From positions 310,001 through 374,000 of the forward strand of contig NZ_JAHCVK010000002.1 in NCBI RefSeq assembly GCF_018476905.1: DNA of 64,000 nt, read 5' to 3'. Position numbers and translations under genes: made by a program. The notes beneath the pieces are model-generated. The model did not search any database. It saw only the letters and a list, made by a program, of their open reading frames with translations, and was not told the DNA's origin. The DNA comes from Geomobilimonas luticola. GTDB taxonomy: Bacteria > Desulfobacterota > Desulfuromonadia > Geobacterales > Geobacteraceae. This document shows, in pieces, positions 17,010-26,958 of this stretch (its first letter is position 1; each line of letters begins with the position of its first letter).

Positions 17010-17897
17010 ATGGCCGATATGAAGAAACAACTTTCCGTTGTGCTGGGGTCATATAATCGCCTCCGATTCCTTAAGCTGACGATTGAGAGCATCCGCTGGG
17101 AGTTGGAGCAATGCCCCTTCTCCCACGAGATTGTCGTGGTGGACGGCGGTTCTACCGACGGCACATTGATGTGGCTTGCTAAGCAGAAGGACATCATCTC
17201 CATCGTTCAGCACAATCGTGGAGAGTGGCGTGGCAGTCCGATTGAGACGAGATCGTGGGGGTACTTCATGAACCTCGGGTTCAAGTGTGCCCAAGGCAAA
17301 TATATCTGCATGCTGAGTGACGACTGTCTCGTGGTTCCAGGGGCCATAGTAAAGGGTGTTGCACGGTTTGAAGAACATCTCGCCACGGGCGATAGAGTGG
17401 GAGCATTGGCCTTTTACTGGCGTAACTGGCCGGAGCAGCAGAAGTACAGGGTGGGACGTACTCTGGGTGACAGGATGTTTGTGAATCATGGCCTTTACCT
17501 GAACAATGCCATGAAAGAAGTCGGTTATTGCGATGAGGAAACGTATCTCTTCTATCATGCAGACGGCGATCTCTGTCTCAAGATGTGGGAGAAGGGATAC
17601 ACATGTGTCGATGCACCTGATTCCTATATTGAGCATTACTCACATGCAAACTTGGCAGCCAGGAGTTCGAACACGGGAAAACAGCACAGGGACTGGGAGA
17701 ATTACTTAAAAAGATGGCAAGGAATATTTTACAACCCTGAAAAGCACAATATTGGGGACTGGGTGGAGAAGAAATACGACGATAGCACGTTAACTGCTGC
17801 AAGATTTAAACACGCTGATGGCATTAACTGGTATAGAAAAATTATAGCAGTTAAGATAACTTCCTTATTTAAAGAGCGCCAAATTGAAGAAGGTTGA
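17010..17897 (+). CDS. Family 2 glycosyltransferase
   Basis: The 295-residue protein has a GT-A domain: LSVVLGSYNR at the start, VDGGSTDGT, and the metal-site equivalent MLSDDCLVV. Later it has FYHADGDLCLKMWEKGY, which fits the acidic catalytic region of GT2 proteins. A ribosome site (GGAGGCG) lies about 13 bases before the ATG. The C-terminal 50 residues are basic, with an AT-rich coding sequence. It is followed five bases later by a methyltransferase-like gene. Confidence 0.85.
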   Translation: MADMKKQLSVVLGSYNRLRFLKLTIESIRWELEQCPFSHEIVVVDGGSTDGTLMWLAKQKDIISIVQHNRGEWRGSPIETRSWGYFMNLGFKCAQGKYICMLSDDCLVVPGAIVKGVARFEEHLATGDRVGALAFYWRNWPEQQKYRVGRTLGDRMFVNHGLYLNNAMKEVGYCDEETYLFYHADGDLCLKMWEKGYTCVDAPDSYIEHYSHANLAARSSNTGKQHRDWENYLKRWQGIFYNPEKHNIGDWVEKKYDDSTLTAARFKHADGINWYRKIIAVKITSLFKERQIEEG

Positions 17898-17902
17898 GCA
17901 AT

Positions 17903-18673
17903 ATGTCTTTAGCTGAGGTCGTAAACAGGTGGTACAAAACATGCTGCTCATACATCTATTCCTACAGGGCACATAAGACTTTCTCTGAAGAATTTATAAA
18001 ATTCAAAGAAATGACCGGAGTGGAAGGGCGGTTTCGTATAGCATGGGAGGAAAGGCATCCATGCTTTAATGACAAGACTACTCAGACAGGTTTTGACCGA
18101 CATTATGTCTATCATCCGGCATGGGCTGCCCGCGTACTCGCACAAACAAAGCCGAAATGCCATATTGACATTTCGTCGTCAGTGAATTTCTGCTCACAGG
18201 TATCAGCATTTATCCCCGTCATGTTTTACGATTACCGTCCTGCTGATCTCAATTTACCCGGTCTTACGTGCGAAGCTGCGGATTTGTTGGCTCTTCCCTT
18301 CGCTGACAGGAGTATTAGTTCCCTCTCCTGTATGCATGTAGTCGAGCATGTAGGCCTGGGCCGCTATGGTGATCCGCTCGATCCGGATGGAGATATGAAG
18401 GCCATTGTCGAGTTGAAACGGGTGCTGGCTATTAACGGTAACCTCCTATTTGTTGTGCCGGTTGGGGGGAACCCCAGAATTATGTTCAACGCCCACAGAA
18501 TTTATACTTACGCTCAGATCGCTGAATATTTTTCAAATTTGGAATTAATGGAGTTTGCATTAGTTACTGATGATCCCAAGGATGGCGGGCTATTAAGGAA
18601 TGCATCAAAAGAGATGGCTGATGCGCAAAAATACGGGTGTGGTTGTTTCTGGTTTAGAAAGGTGAGGACTTGA
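17903..18673 (+). CDS. DUF268-like, methyltransferase-related protein
   Basis: The product (256 residues) carries CMHVVEHVGLGRYGDPLDPDGD near residues 145-166 and then LKRVLAINGNLLFVVPVG and FNAHRIYTYAQI. This arrangement is that of the DUF268 family, which has a fold like class I SAM methyltransferases and recurs in glycan clusters. The classical glycine-rich SAM motif is poorly kept (HIDISSSVNFC), so catalysis is uncertain. ATG 17903 is preferred over TTG 17894 because AAGG sits at proper distance only for the ATG. The 3' end overlaps the next gene by four bases. Confidence 0.75.
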   Translation: MSLAEVVNRWYKTCCSYIYSYRAHKTFSEEFIKFKEMTGVEGRFRIAWEERHPCFNDKTTQTGFDRHYVYHPAWAARVLAQTKPKCHIDISSSVNFCSQVSAFIPVMFYDYRPADLNLPGLTCEAADLLALPFADRSISSLSCMHVVEHVGLGRYGDPLDPDGDMKAIVELKRVLAINGNLLFVVPVGGNPRIMFNAHRIYTYAQIAEYFSNLELMEFALVTDDPKDGGLLRNASKEMADAQKYGCGCFWFRKVRT

Positions 18674-19368
18674 CAGCAGTCGGCACGCATAACGAAAAGA
18701 CCCGTGTTGCTTGGCTGGAGAAGACCCTGCAACGGATACCAGCGGGGTCTCGTATCTTGGATGCTGGTGCGGGAGAGCAGCAGTTCAGGCGTTTCTGTAC
18801 GCACCTGAACTACGTAGCACAGGATTTTGGTCAATACGACGGCACAGGTGATGTCCGTGGCCTGCAAATGGGCAAATGGGACCAATCGAATCTTGATATT
18901 GTCAGTGACATCACCGCGATTCCCGAGCCAAATGCCTCTTTCGACGGGATCATGTGCATCGAGGTGCTAGAGCACCTGTCAGACCCTATTCTTGCCTTCA
19001 GAGAATTCAGTCGGCTGTTGAAACCAGATGGGCAACTTATTGTCACCGCACCCTTTTGCAGCCTTACCCACTTTGCGCCATATCATTTTTACACCGGTTT
19101 TAACCGGTATTTTTTCGAGAAACACCTGAATGCATGCGGCTTTCGAGTCGATGAACTGGTCGAGAATGGTAATTACTTCGAATATCTTGCCCAGGAAGTA
19201 CGTCGGATTCCGAATGTTGCGGAACGATACGCAAATATACGTCCTACACGTTTGGAAACTTATGCCGTACGATTGGTATTGAGCATGCTTGGCCGCTTCA
19301 GCGCAAGAGATAAGGGGTCGTCAGAGTTGCTCCACTATGGCTGTCTGGTCCTGGCAACCAAGAAATGA
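18670..19368 (+). CDS. Class I SAM-dependent methyltransferase
   Basis: This 232-residue enzyme has SAM motif I ILDAGAGEQQFRRF, an acidic residue after strand 2, and the post-motif MCIEVLEHLSDP followed by LLKPDGQLIVTAP, the standard Methyltransf_11/23 pattern. The start is a TTG that overlaps the previous stop (TTGA), with GGTGAGG four bases upstream; the next in-frame ATG would remove the SAM-binding strand. It probably O-methylates a sugar of the glycan. It lies next to a DUF268-like gene and before a fucosyltransferase-like gene. Confidence 0.83.
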   Translation: MTAVGTHNEKTRVAWLEKTLQRIPAGSRILDAGAGEQQFRRFCTHLNYVAQDFGQYDGTGDVRGLQMGKWDQSNLDIVSDITAIPEPNASFDGIMCIEVLEHLSDPILAFREFSRLLKPDGQLIVTAPFCSLTHFAPYHFYTGFNRYFFEKHLNACGFRVDELVENGNYFEYLAQEVRRIPNVAERYANIRPTRLETYAVRLVLSMLGRFSARDKGSSELLHYGCLVLATKK

Positions 19369-19381
19369 GAATGCGGAAGAG

Positions 19382-20275
19382 ATGATTGTCGTGTGCCTGA
19401 AAGGTGGTTTGGGCAACCAGATGTTTCAGTATGCTGCTGCGCGTAGGTTGGCGCACCAGCACAGTACTGAGTTGAAGATTGACCTCTCATTCTTGGAGAG
19501 CTGCCAGTCCGGATTCACGCACCGCTCCTATGAGCTTTGCCACTTTAGCATAAGCGCAGCAATCGCTTCACCTCGCGAGGTCGCGGAGATAACCGGGAGA
19601 GGAAATACCTGGCGGGAAACTATGTTGGTGCGCTTCCGCCATGCAACTGGTCTTGCTACGCTCTACCGGAACATATACAGAGAGCCTCATTTCCATTTTG
19701 ACCCGACTGTTTTAGGTTTGCCCGACAACATATACCTGACGGGATACTGGCAGTCGGAGCGTTATTTCAAGGATATCGAGGAGACCATCCGCAATGAGTT
19801 CACAGTCAGGCATCCACTGACCGGAAAAAACCAGGAACTTGCAGCCATGATACAAAGCACGAACTCAGTCGCTCTCCATGTCAGACGTGGCGATTTCGTG
19901 AGCGACCCACTGACCATGGAAACGCACGGCTTCTGCGAGCCTCATTATTACCAAAGATGCGTCGGGGAAATCGTTGCGAGGGTAGCCGAACCGAATTTTA
20001 TAGTATTCTCGGACGACCCTGTATGGACGAGGGCAAATATCCACATCCCTTTTCCATTGACGGTCATCGATCACAACTTGCCTGACAAGGGGGTCGAAGA
20101 CTTGCGGCTTATGAGTCTATGCAAGCACAATATTATATCTAACAGTTCCTTCAGCTGGTGGGGGGCGTGGCTGAATGCAAACAAGGGAAAGATAGTCTTG
20201 TCCCCGGCAGAGTGGCTGAAGGACAAGCGTCACGATACAGCCGACATCATCCCCGATGGCTGGCTGAAAATTTGA
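19382..20275 (+). CDS. Family 11 glycosyltransferase (alpha-1,2-fucosyltransferase-like)
   Basis: The protein (297 residues) has the GT11 signatures in order: KGGLGNQMFQYAAARRL at the N terminus, the donor-binding HVRRGDFV near residue 163, and NSSFSWWGAWLN near residue 255. GT11 enzymes transfer L-fucose from GDP-fucose, usually in alpha-1,2 linkage. ATG 19382 is chosen because GCGGAAGAG precedes it and it begins at the conserved first strand; a longer frame to 19289 would lie in the previous gene. No GDP-fucose synthesis genes are in the window. Confidence 0.9.
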   Translation: MIVVCLKGGLGNQMFQYAAARRLAHQHSTELKIDLSFLESCQSGFTHRSYELCHFSISAAIASPREVAEITGRGNTWRETMLVRFRHATGLATLYRNIYREPHFHFDPTVLGLPDNIYLTGYWQSERYFKDIEETIRNEFTVRHPLTGKNQELAAMIQSTNSVALHVRRGDFVSDPLTMETHGFCEPHYYQRCVGEIVARVAEPNFIVFSDDPVWTRANIHIPFPLTVIDHNLPDKGVEDLRLMSLCKHNIISNSSFSWWGAWLNANKGKIVLSPAEWLKDKRHDTADIIPDGWLKI

Positions 20276-20297
20276 CAATTCAAAAGGATCATAACCG

Positions 20298-21308
20298 ATG
20301 AATCCAGATTTCGTCGCTTTGTTGCGCTGTCCAAAAACGGGGAGTGAACTGGAATTGACGGCCGATGAGTTCTTTTCAAATGGCATGGTGAGGACAGGCA
20401 GGCTCACGGCCAGAGAAGGCGGAGCGGTTTATCCTGTGATTAATGGCGTCCCGAGGTTTGTAGGAAAGGAGCATTATTCCGACAGCTTTGGATATGAGTG
20501 GCGCAAATGGCCCAGGGTCCAATTTGAATCGGAAAACATCGGCAGTCCGATGGAGGGCCACACTACAAGGATGTTCAGGGGCATTACCGGTCTAAGTGGC
20601 GATGAAATAAAGGGCAAGATTGTAGTGGAGTTTGGCTGCGGACCGGGCCGCTTTCTGGATGTCGTCAGGTCATGGGGAGGGATCGCAGTTGGCATCGACA
20701 TGAGCCTTGCAGTCGAATCGGCGCAGGAAAACTTCAAGGATGACGCAATGGTGCTCATTATTCAGGGGGATGTCATGAACCCTCCCTTTGCCAGGGATGC
20801 ATTCGATATTGGGTACACCATAGGGGTATTACATCATACACCTTCCCCCGGCAAAGGGATCAAGGCTTTGACCGACAGTGTCAAATCCGGTGGCTTGATC
20901 TGCTGTTGTGTCTATTCAAAGAAAAGTTTTTACGATTATCCGTCGGTGCGAATGTTCAGAATGATTCACAATGGAGTGGCTGCCGGATTGGGGACCGGCT
21001 TCGCTACCCGCATGACCTTGTTCTATTCCTATTTCGCCGCCACCATCCTGTATTACATATTGCGTGCCGTCTCCATGGTTCCGGTTCTGGGCAGTAGAGT
21101 GGTGGACTACGTGGGGAAATACCTGCTGGTAAACCTTAACATACCCGACAAGCGATGGAGAATCCTCGATGTCTTCGATGCTATCACTCCCTTTTATGCC
21201 TCTACCCATACGCCAGAAGAGGTTGCAGGCTGGTTCTCCGCTGCAGGTTGCACCCATATTCAAAAGACCCACTGGGGGGACACCTCTTTTGCCGCAATCA
21301 AGCAATAA
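20298..21308 (+). CDS. SAM-dependent methyltransferase with N-terminal Trm112-like segment
   Basis: The first 55 residues (LLRCPKTGSELEL ... YPVINGVPRFV) resemble the Trm112-like module often fused to or paired with methyltransferases, although only one of the expected zinc cysteines is present. The SAM fold follows with VVEFGCGPGRFLDVV near residue 115 and IGYTIGVLHHTPSPGKGI. A hydrophobic region (about 235-265) could be membrane-associated. Total length is 336 residues. A ribosome site (AAAGGA) lies about nine bases before ATG. Its target is presumably a glycan or lipid-linked intermediate. Confidence 0.82.
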   Translation: MNPDFVALLRCPKTGSELELTADEFFSNGMVRTGRLTAREGGAVYPVINGVPRFVGKEHYSDSFGYEWRKWPRVQFESENIGSPMEGHTTRMFRGITGLSGDEIKGKIVVEFGCGPGRFLDVVRSWGGIAVGIDMSLAVESAQENFKDDAMVLIIQGDVMNPPFARDAFDIGYTIGVLHHTPSPGKGIKALTDSVKSGGLICCCVYSKKSFYDYPSVRMFRMIHNGVAAGLGTGFATRMTLFYSYFAATILYYILRAVSMVPVLGSRVVDYVGKYLLVNLNIPDKRWRILDVFDAITPFYASTHTPEEVAGWFSAAGCTHIQKTHWGDTSFAAIKQ

Positions 21309-21335
21309 ATTGTCATCTTCCCTGGGATCCCTGCC

Positions 21336-23153
21336 ATGTGCGGCATAGCCGGCATAATAGCACCGCAGGCATCCCGGTATCGTGACGCCATCCAGAAGAT
21401 GACAGATAGCCTTTCCCACCGCGGACCTGACGGATCTGGCATTCATTTCTTCGATGCTTGTGCACTGGGACACCGAAGACTCTCCGTAGTGGACTTGGAA
21501 ACCGGGCGGCAACCGATGCTCTCACAAGTGTCGTCCGTCGGGATCACGTTCAACGGAGAAATATACGGATACAGGGAGATCAGAGCGACCTTGACTGATT
21601 ACCCTTTCTGTACTTCTTCTGACACGGAGGTAATCCTCGCCCTTTACGAAAAATACCGTCATAACTGCATGGCACACGTTCCGGGAATGTTCGCCTTTGC
21701 CGTCTGGGATGAAGCGCGTCAGGAGCTTTTCTGTGCCCGCGACCGTTTCGGAGAAAAACCCTTCTACTATGCCTTTGGAAAAGGTGGCGAGTTTATCTTC
21801 GCATCGGAAATTAAAGCGATACTTGCGTCGGGCCTTGTCAAACCGGTTCTGAACCGTGAGGCGCTTGCCCACTACTTGCAATACTTGTATGTTCATCCCC
21901 TCCAGACTATCTATGGGAATATTCACGCACTCCCACCGGCCCACTCCCTGCGCTGGCGTGATGAACGAGTTTCGGTCGAACGTTACTGGACCCTGCCGAA
22001 AACCGTGGAGAAAATTGCCCCCGCGGAGGCTGTCGAACGTTTCAGGGAATTGTTTGACCGGGCGGTCGCCCGCCAGTTGGTAGCGGATGTGCCGGTCGGA
22101 GCGTTTCTCAGCGGAGGGCTGGATTCAAGCACGGTTGTGGCTGTAGCTAGCCGCCACCAGGCCCGAATAAAGACCTTTTCATTTGGTTTTGAGGACTCCG
22201 TCAGTGAGCTTCCCTATGCCCGCCAGGTTGCAGAAAAATACGGGACCGAACATTTTGAGCTGGCTGATAAGACGGCCGACATAGGCGAACTTTTGGTCGC
22301 AATGCAGGAAGTCTACGACGAGCCCTTTGCAGACTCTTCCAATATCCCTACGTACCTCATTTCCAAACTTGCTAGTGATCATGTGAAAGTAGTACTGACT
22401 GGCGATGGCGCCGACGAGCTACTGGCCGGATATTTGTGGTATCGTCCTCTTCTTGCCATGCAGAAGGGGGGATCCAGTCAGCTATTGCGGCTGGCTCTGG
22501 CACTATCACGGTTCCTGAGGCTTAAGGCACCTCCATCACTAATATACCGGGGACTGGGGGAGGTGTATGCCAAACGTTACGGTTCCATTGCCCAGGCCCA
22601 TTCTACTCAGAAGCAGTATTTTACCGACAGCGAATTGGTAGTACTGGGACTAAAGTCGTCGGTTAACGTTCCGTTTCCGGACGGTGACCGCGTTTCTGGG
22701 TCTATTGATGACGCCTTGAAGCTCGACATCGAAGGATACATGCCTGGGGACATATTGGTTAAAATCGATCGTGCCTCCATGGCAAATGGACTGGAACTCA
22801 GGGCACCATTCCTGGATGTCGATTTTGCTTCGTTCTGCATTTCGCTTCCCTGGAGTATGAAGACCGACACCGAGCAAGACAAACGTATTCTTCGTCAGGG
22901 ATATGCCGATACCTGGCCACCTGCGGTCAGGAGCCGCAATAAACAGGGATTCGGGGCGCCGGTCAATTACTGGTTGAAGCATGATTCAGTTCGTGCTTTA
23001 AAAGAGAAGTACTTGGGCAAGCCAGATCAAAGGGTCTATTCCATTATGCCTTACGGGAGCATGCGAGACTATATCGAGAGAGATGATTATCGAACTTGGA
23101 TACTACTAGTCCTTTCTATGTGGCTGGAACGGCACAATGTTGAAACGACGTAA
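21336..23153 (+). CDS. AsnB-like glutamine-hydrolysing amidotransferase
   Basis: The 605-residue protein has the class II glutaminase domain with catalytic Cys2 (MCGIAGII) and the ammonia-channel and synthetase domain with the pyrophosphate loop FLSGGLDSST and LTGDGADELLAGY. It looks like a full asparagine synthetase. In surface-glycan clusters, homologues such as WbpS-type proteins amidate uronic acids instead of aspartate. The setting among glycosyltransferases makes amidation of a sugar acid a fair inference, but plain asparagine synthesis cannot be excluded. The following gene starts at the very next base after the stop. Confidence 0.9.
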   Translation: MCGIAGIIAPQASRYRDAIQKMTDSLSHRGPDGSGIHFFDACALGHRRLSVVDLETGRQPMLSQVSSVGITFNGEIYGYREIRATLTDYPFCTSSDTEVILALYEKYRHNCMAHVPGMFAFAVWDEARQELFCARDRFGEKPFYYAFGKGGEFIFASEIKAILASGLVKPVLNREALAHYLQYLYVHPLQTIYGNIHALPPAHSLRWRDERVSVERYWTLPKTVEKIAPAEAVERFRELFDRAVARQLVADVPVGAFLSGGLDSSTVVAVASRHQARIKTFSFGFEDSVSELPYARQVAEKYGTEHFELADKTADIGELLVAMQEVYDEPFADSSNIPTYLISKLASDHVKVVLTGDGADELLAGYLWYRPLLAMQKGGSSQLLRLALALSRFLRLKAPPSLIYRGLGEVYAKRYGSIAQAHSTQKQYFTDSELVVLGLKSSVNVPFPDGDRVSGSIDDALKLDIEGYMPGDILVKIDRASMANGLELRAPFLDVDFASFCISLPWSMKTDTEQDKRILRQGYADTWPPAVRSRNKQGFGAPVNYWLKHDSVRALKEKYLGKPDQRVYSIMPYGSMRDYIERDDYRTWILLVLSMWLERHNVETT

Positions 23154-24206
23154 ATGGTGAAAAGGGTTACTGTGCATAATTGCCAGACTCAGGCTCATGA
23201 TCCACGCGTGACTGTAGTTATGCCGGTGTATAATTGCGAGAGGTTTGTGGCTGAAGCGATAGAGAGCATTTTATCCCAGACATTAGCCGATTTCGAATTT
23301 ATCATCATTGATGATGGCTCGACAGACCACAGTGTGGAAATAATCGAGTCATATCGTGATTCTCGGATCAGCCTGATTCGCAACGGGGCAAATTTAGGGT
23401 TGTCAGAATCTCTCAATAAGGGTTTTGGCCTTGCGCGGGGTGAGTATGTGGCCCGTATGGACAGCGATGATGTAAGTCTACCGGAAAGACTGACCCGCCA
23501 AGTGGCCTTTATGGAGGCGCATGCGGAGATTGGAATATGCGGTACCTGGGTTGAAATTATTGGAGAACCGGCGGGGCATGTTTGGCGCTACCCAACCGCC
23601 CCGGACGTTATCAACTGCATGCATTTATTCGGACCGGCACTGGCTCATCCTTCTGTCATGATGCGTAGGGAGATGCTCGCAAAATTTGGGACATTGTACG
23701 ACACCTCCTTTAAGCGTGCTCAGGATTTCGAATTGTGGGTACGGGCCTCAGAATACACATCTCTTGCAAATATTGGAGAGGTACAGCTGCACTATCGACG
23801 GCATGATCAACAGGTGGTCCATAAAGAAGAACAGCTTGTGTTTGCCGGGAAGGTACGTTTACTGCAACTTTACAAACTAGGGATCATACCTTCTCCTGAA
23901 GAGTTCAAGATCCATCAGTCCATCAGCCAGTGGCGTTTTGAGGTGGACAGGGGATTTCTCGAGAATACTGAAAAGTGGTTCAGCAAATTGATAGATACGA
24001 ATAAGAGAGTAAAAGTCTTCTCAGAAACGACCTTTTCTGAAGTCCTTTGCGATCGATGGTTCGAGGTCTGTGATGCACTGACGGAGCTTGGACCGTGGAC
24101 TCTCAAGAAGTTTTTTTTATCTCCACTCAGCTGCAAGGTCAAATTATCCTGGCGACGGCGTGTCGCGTTCTTCTTGAATTGCTTGCTTTTCAGAAGAAGG
24201 GGGTAA
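23154..24206 (+). CDS. Family 2 glycosyltransferase
   Basis: This 350-residue GT2 enzyme has VTVVMPVYNCERFV, IDDGSTDHS and the metal-binding ARMDSDDVSLPERL, with the catalytic region around FKRAQDFELWVRA. The ATG directly abuts the stop of the amidotransferase gene and lacks a clear ribosome site, so translation is probably coupled. The C-terminal 100 residues are basic and without recognisable features. A gap of 59 bases follows, a rare break in this packed cluster. Confidence 0.86.
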   Translation: MVKRVTVHNCQTQAHDPRVTVVMPVYNCERFVAEAIESILSQTLADFEFIIIDDGSTDHSVEIIESYRDSRISLIRNGANLGLSESLNKGFGLARGEYVARMDSDDVSLPERLTRQVAFMEAHAEIGICGTWVEIIGEPAGHVWRYPTAPDVINCMHLFGPALAHPSVMMRREMLAKFGTLYDTSFKRAQDFELWVRASEYTSLANIGEVQLHYRRHDQQVVHKEEQLVFAGKVRLLQLYKLGIIPSPEEFKIHQSISQWRFEVDRGFLENTEKWFSKLIDTNKRVKVFSETTFSEVLCDRWFEVCDALTELGPWTLKKFFLSPLSCKVKLSWRRRVAFFLNCLLFRRRG

Positions 24207-24265
24207 TGGTGACACCGGTCATGGGTGCTGCTTAATGATCAGTAGGTGTTTGACGGGAGCGTAGA

Positions 24266-25234
24266 TTGAACAAACCCAAGATTTCTATCGTAGTCTGCAC
24301 ATACAACCGTGCTGAACTTTTGGGGGCTTGTCTTCAGTCCCTTGTGGAGCAGTCACTGGACCCAAGCCTCTTTGAGGTGGTAGTTGTGGATAACCACTCC
24401 CTCGACAACACCCTGGAAATTGCTCACCACTACGCAAAGCAGTACTCTTTTTTTAGGATCGTCACTGAATTGAACCAAGGGCACAGCCATGCTCGCAATC
24501 GAGGCTGGCGCGAAGCGCGTGGAGAGTATGTTGCTTATATCGACGATGACGCAAAAGCGACGCCCGATTGGTGCAGTCGCATCCTGAGTGTTTTTACTAC
24601 CGTTATGCCTACACCCGCTGCGGTGGGTGGACAAATTCATCCCATGTATGAAACCCCCCCGCCTACATGGTTTATTGATGATTTTGAGATCAGGACATGG
24701 GGTGAACGTGTCGGTTTTCTTGAACTACCGCGTGCCCGTTATGGATTTTCAGGTTCAAATATGGCTTTCCCACGAAGGGTGTTGGAAAGGTTTGACGGTT
24801 TTTCCTCCCAGTACGGTATAGTTGACGGCAAATTGCGTATGGGGGAAGATACAGAATTTTTTTATAGAATCTATGACGAAGAGCCGCATTTTTGGTACGA
24901 TCCAGCCATCCTTGTTTACCACTGGACACCACGTCACAATTGTACTCTCTCATACAGATTCATAAGAAGTTACAGAATTGGCGAGGCGGCCATCCATATG
25001 CAACGGAGACGCTTGCTGTCAACAAAATATGCACGAGAGCTCATCTGTTTTTTCAAGTTGATATTGTCAGTTCCCTACCGGCTCCTTGTCGCGGAAGGGC
25101 TCGTGAGAACTGAGGCCGCTAGACTCTTTCAGGAATTGGGATTTAAGAGCGGCTTCCTGTTTGGCAGATGCTTAGGCAATAATGGCAATCAAGCATCTTC
25201 ACACGAAATGCCATGGCATGGGGGAAAGCAATGA
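24266..25234 (+). CDS. Family 2 glycosyltransferase
   Basis: Features of the 322-residue protein are SIVVCTYNRAELL, VDNHSLDNT, the DxD region AYIDDDAKATPDW and GEDTEFFYRIYDEEP in the catalytic area. The start codon is TTG at 24266 with GGGAGC seven to eight bases upstream; no ATG occurs before the conserved first strand. It overlaps the next gene by four bases (ATGA). Confidence 0.86.
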   Translation: MNKPKISIVVCTYNRAELLGACLQSLVEQSLDPSLFEVVVVDNHSLDNTLEIAHHYAKQYSFFRIVTELNQGHSHARNRGWREARGEYVAYIDDDAKATPDWCSRILSVFTTVMPTPAAVGGQIHPMYETPPPTWFIDDFEIRTWGERVGFLELPRARYGFSGSNMAFPRRVLERFDGFSSQYGIVDGKLRMGEDTEFFYRIYDEEPHFWYDPAILVYHWTPRHNCTLSYRFIRSYRIGEAAIHMQRRRLLSTKYARELICFFKLILSVPYRLLVAEGLVRTEAARLFQELGFKSGFLFGRCLGNNGNQASSHEMPWHGGKQ

Positions 25235-26136
25235 CGAACCGTCCTCCCATCGCTCTCTTTGTCTATAACCGCCTCCTCCACACAATGTCTACGATGGAGG
25301 CACTTCAGAAGAATCACGGTGCTCGCGAAAGCATCCTCTATGTTTATTCTGACGGTCCGCGAAGTGATGCAGACGCGGAGGGAGTTGCGGCGGTCCGCAA
25401 TTACGTGAAGAAGGTTACTGGATTTGCGGATGTAATAGTTGTGGAAAGGGAACGAAATCTGGGGCTTGCCCGTTCTTTGACGAGTGGTATTGATGCGGTC
25501 CTCGGTGCCCATGAGTCAATTGTCGTCCTTGAAGACGATCTGGTTACATCTCCCTATTTTTTGCAATTTATGGGAGATGCTCTCAGATGCTATGAACATG
25601 AGGAACAGGTGGCGGCGATTCATGGTTATACCTTCCCCCTGGGGATACCACTTCCGGATACTTTTTTTCTGCGTAACACCGGCTGCTGGGGATGGGGTAC
25701 CTGGCGCAGGGCGTGGGCTCTTTTTGAACCTGACGGTCGAAAGCTTCTGGAACAGTTGCGAAATTCTCGGCTTTCAACGAATTTTGATATGCATGGCGCC
25801 TATCCCTACACGCGAATGCTTGAGAACCAAGTAAATGGTAGAATAGATTCATGGGCCGTTCGCTGGCATGCATCCACCTTTCTCAGTAACAAGTTTACTC
25901 TTTATCCTGGGGTATCGCTGGTGAAAAATATAGGCCATGACGGTAGCGGTATGCATTGTGGTACATCGAAATTTTATGACGTAAGCTTGGTGGAAAAAGA
26001 GGTGATGGTGGCCCTCCTCCCTGTCCGTGAGGACCCGCGCGTGACCGGCAGTCTGGAGGCATACTTGCGGAGGGGGCATTCGGGGACCGTCCGTTACTGG
26101 TTTTGGAAATTGTTCGGTAACAGGATGAGACCATGA
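25231..26136 (+). CDS. GNT-I-like (GT-A) glycosyltransferase
   Basis: The product (301 residues) has PIALFVYNR at the start, a short nucleotide-binding region, and VVLEDDLVTSPYFLQFM near residue 95. The EDD triad is the metal site of the GNT-I/GT13-like families rather than of ordinary GT2. GCWGWGTWRRAWALFEPDG is a recurrent segment in bacterial members found in glycan clusters. ATG 25231 is preferred over ATG 25213 because of the ATGA overlap with the previous stop. The FkbM methyltransferase gene follows, also by ATGA overlap. Confidence 0.8.
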   Translation: MTNRPPIALFVYNRLLHTMSTMEALQKNHGARESILYVYSDGPRSDADAEGVAAVRNYVKKVTGFADVIVVERERNLGLARSLTSGIDAVLGAHESIVVLEDDLVTSPYFLQFMGDALRCYEHEEQVAAIHGYTFPLGIPLPDTFFLRNTGCWGWGTWRRAWALFEPDGRKLLEQLRNSRLSTNFDMHGAYPYTRMLENQVNGRIDSWAVRWHASTFLSNKFTLYPGVSLVKNIGHDGSGMHCGTSKFYDVSLVEKEVMVALLPVREDPRVTGSLEAYLRRGHSGTVRYWFWKLFGNRMRP

Positions 26137-26957
26137 TCGATCTTTTCAGTCATATCTGGAATTCATCCCTCAAGAGCCTTGTGACGGAAACCCGGATGAA
26201 GTTGTCCGGAGTACGGGGTGATTCTGCCGAAGAAGAGCGGCTTAAAGGGGTATCACGTTTCGTTTCAGGAGAAACATCTCTTCTTGGCAGGTCGGTGAAA
26301 TATGTGGATGCTCCGTCATATCTTTTTATGCGAAGAGAGATATTCGAGTCAGAGATTTACCGTTTCCAATGCAGCACACAAAATCCGTACATAATCGATT
26401 GTGGTGCCAACATAGGGCTTAGTGTCATTTATTTTAAAAAACTCTACCCTGATAGTACCATCCTGGCCTTTGAGCCAGATGTTAACATTTTTAGTGTCTT
26501 GAGTGAAAATATGGCTACTTTTGCTTTGCAGGGGGTAACGTTAAGTAACAAGGCATTATGGAGCGAGGAGGCGCGGGTGCCATTCATTCAGGAAGGTGCC
26601 GATGGGGGACGTATTGATGCCAGCATTTCCGGTAGCCCCTGTACTGTTACAGCCACAACGTTGAGCCAATACCTTGTGAAGCACGTTGACTTTCTCAAAC
26701 TCGACATAGAAGGTGCCGAGGGGGATGTGCTGGAGGAGTGCAGGGAGGGGTTGGCACATGTCGAGCGTATGTTTCTGGAATACCATTCCGCCCATGGGGA
26801 GCCGCAGCAGCTTGGTCGAATACTTGAAATCCTGAGGGGTGCCGGTTTCAGATATTATATCGAGCATATCGGAATCACTTCCGGACACCCTTTCATACAC
26901 CGTCATACCTGCAACAATTTTGACAACCAACTCAACATTTATGCCTACAGGCCATGA
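26133..26957 (+). CDS. FkbM-family SAM methyltransferase
   Basis: The 274-residue enzyme shows the FkbM signature: IIDCGANIGLSVIYFKKLYP near residue 88, then ILAFEPD and FLKLDIEGAEGDVLEECR. FkbM members O-methylate hydroxyl groups of sugars and polyketides. Start and stop overlap neighbouring genes tightly (ATGA at the 5' end, next ATG one base after the stop), so it belongs to the same translational chain. Confidence 0.87.
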   Translation: MIDLFSHIWNSSLKSLVTETRMKLSGVRGDSAEEERLKGVSRFVSGETSLLGRSVKYVDAPSYLFMRREIFESEIYRFQCSTQNPYIIDCGANIGLSVIYFKKLYPDSTILAFEPDVNIFSVLSENMATFALQGVTLSNKALWSEEARVPFIQEGADGGRIDASISGSPCTVTATTLSQYLVKHVDFLKLDIEGAEGDVLEECREGLAHVERMFLEYHSAHGEPQQLGRILEILRGAGFRYYIEHIGITSGHPFIHRHTCNNFDNQLNIYAYRP

Positions 26958-26958
26958 C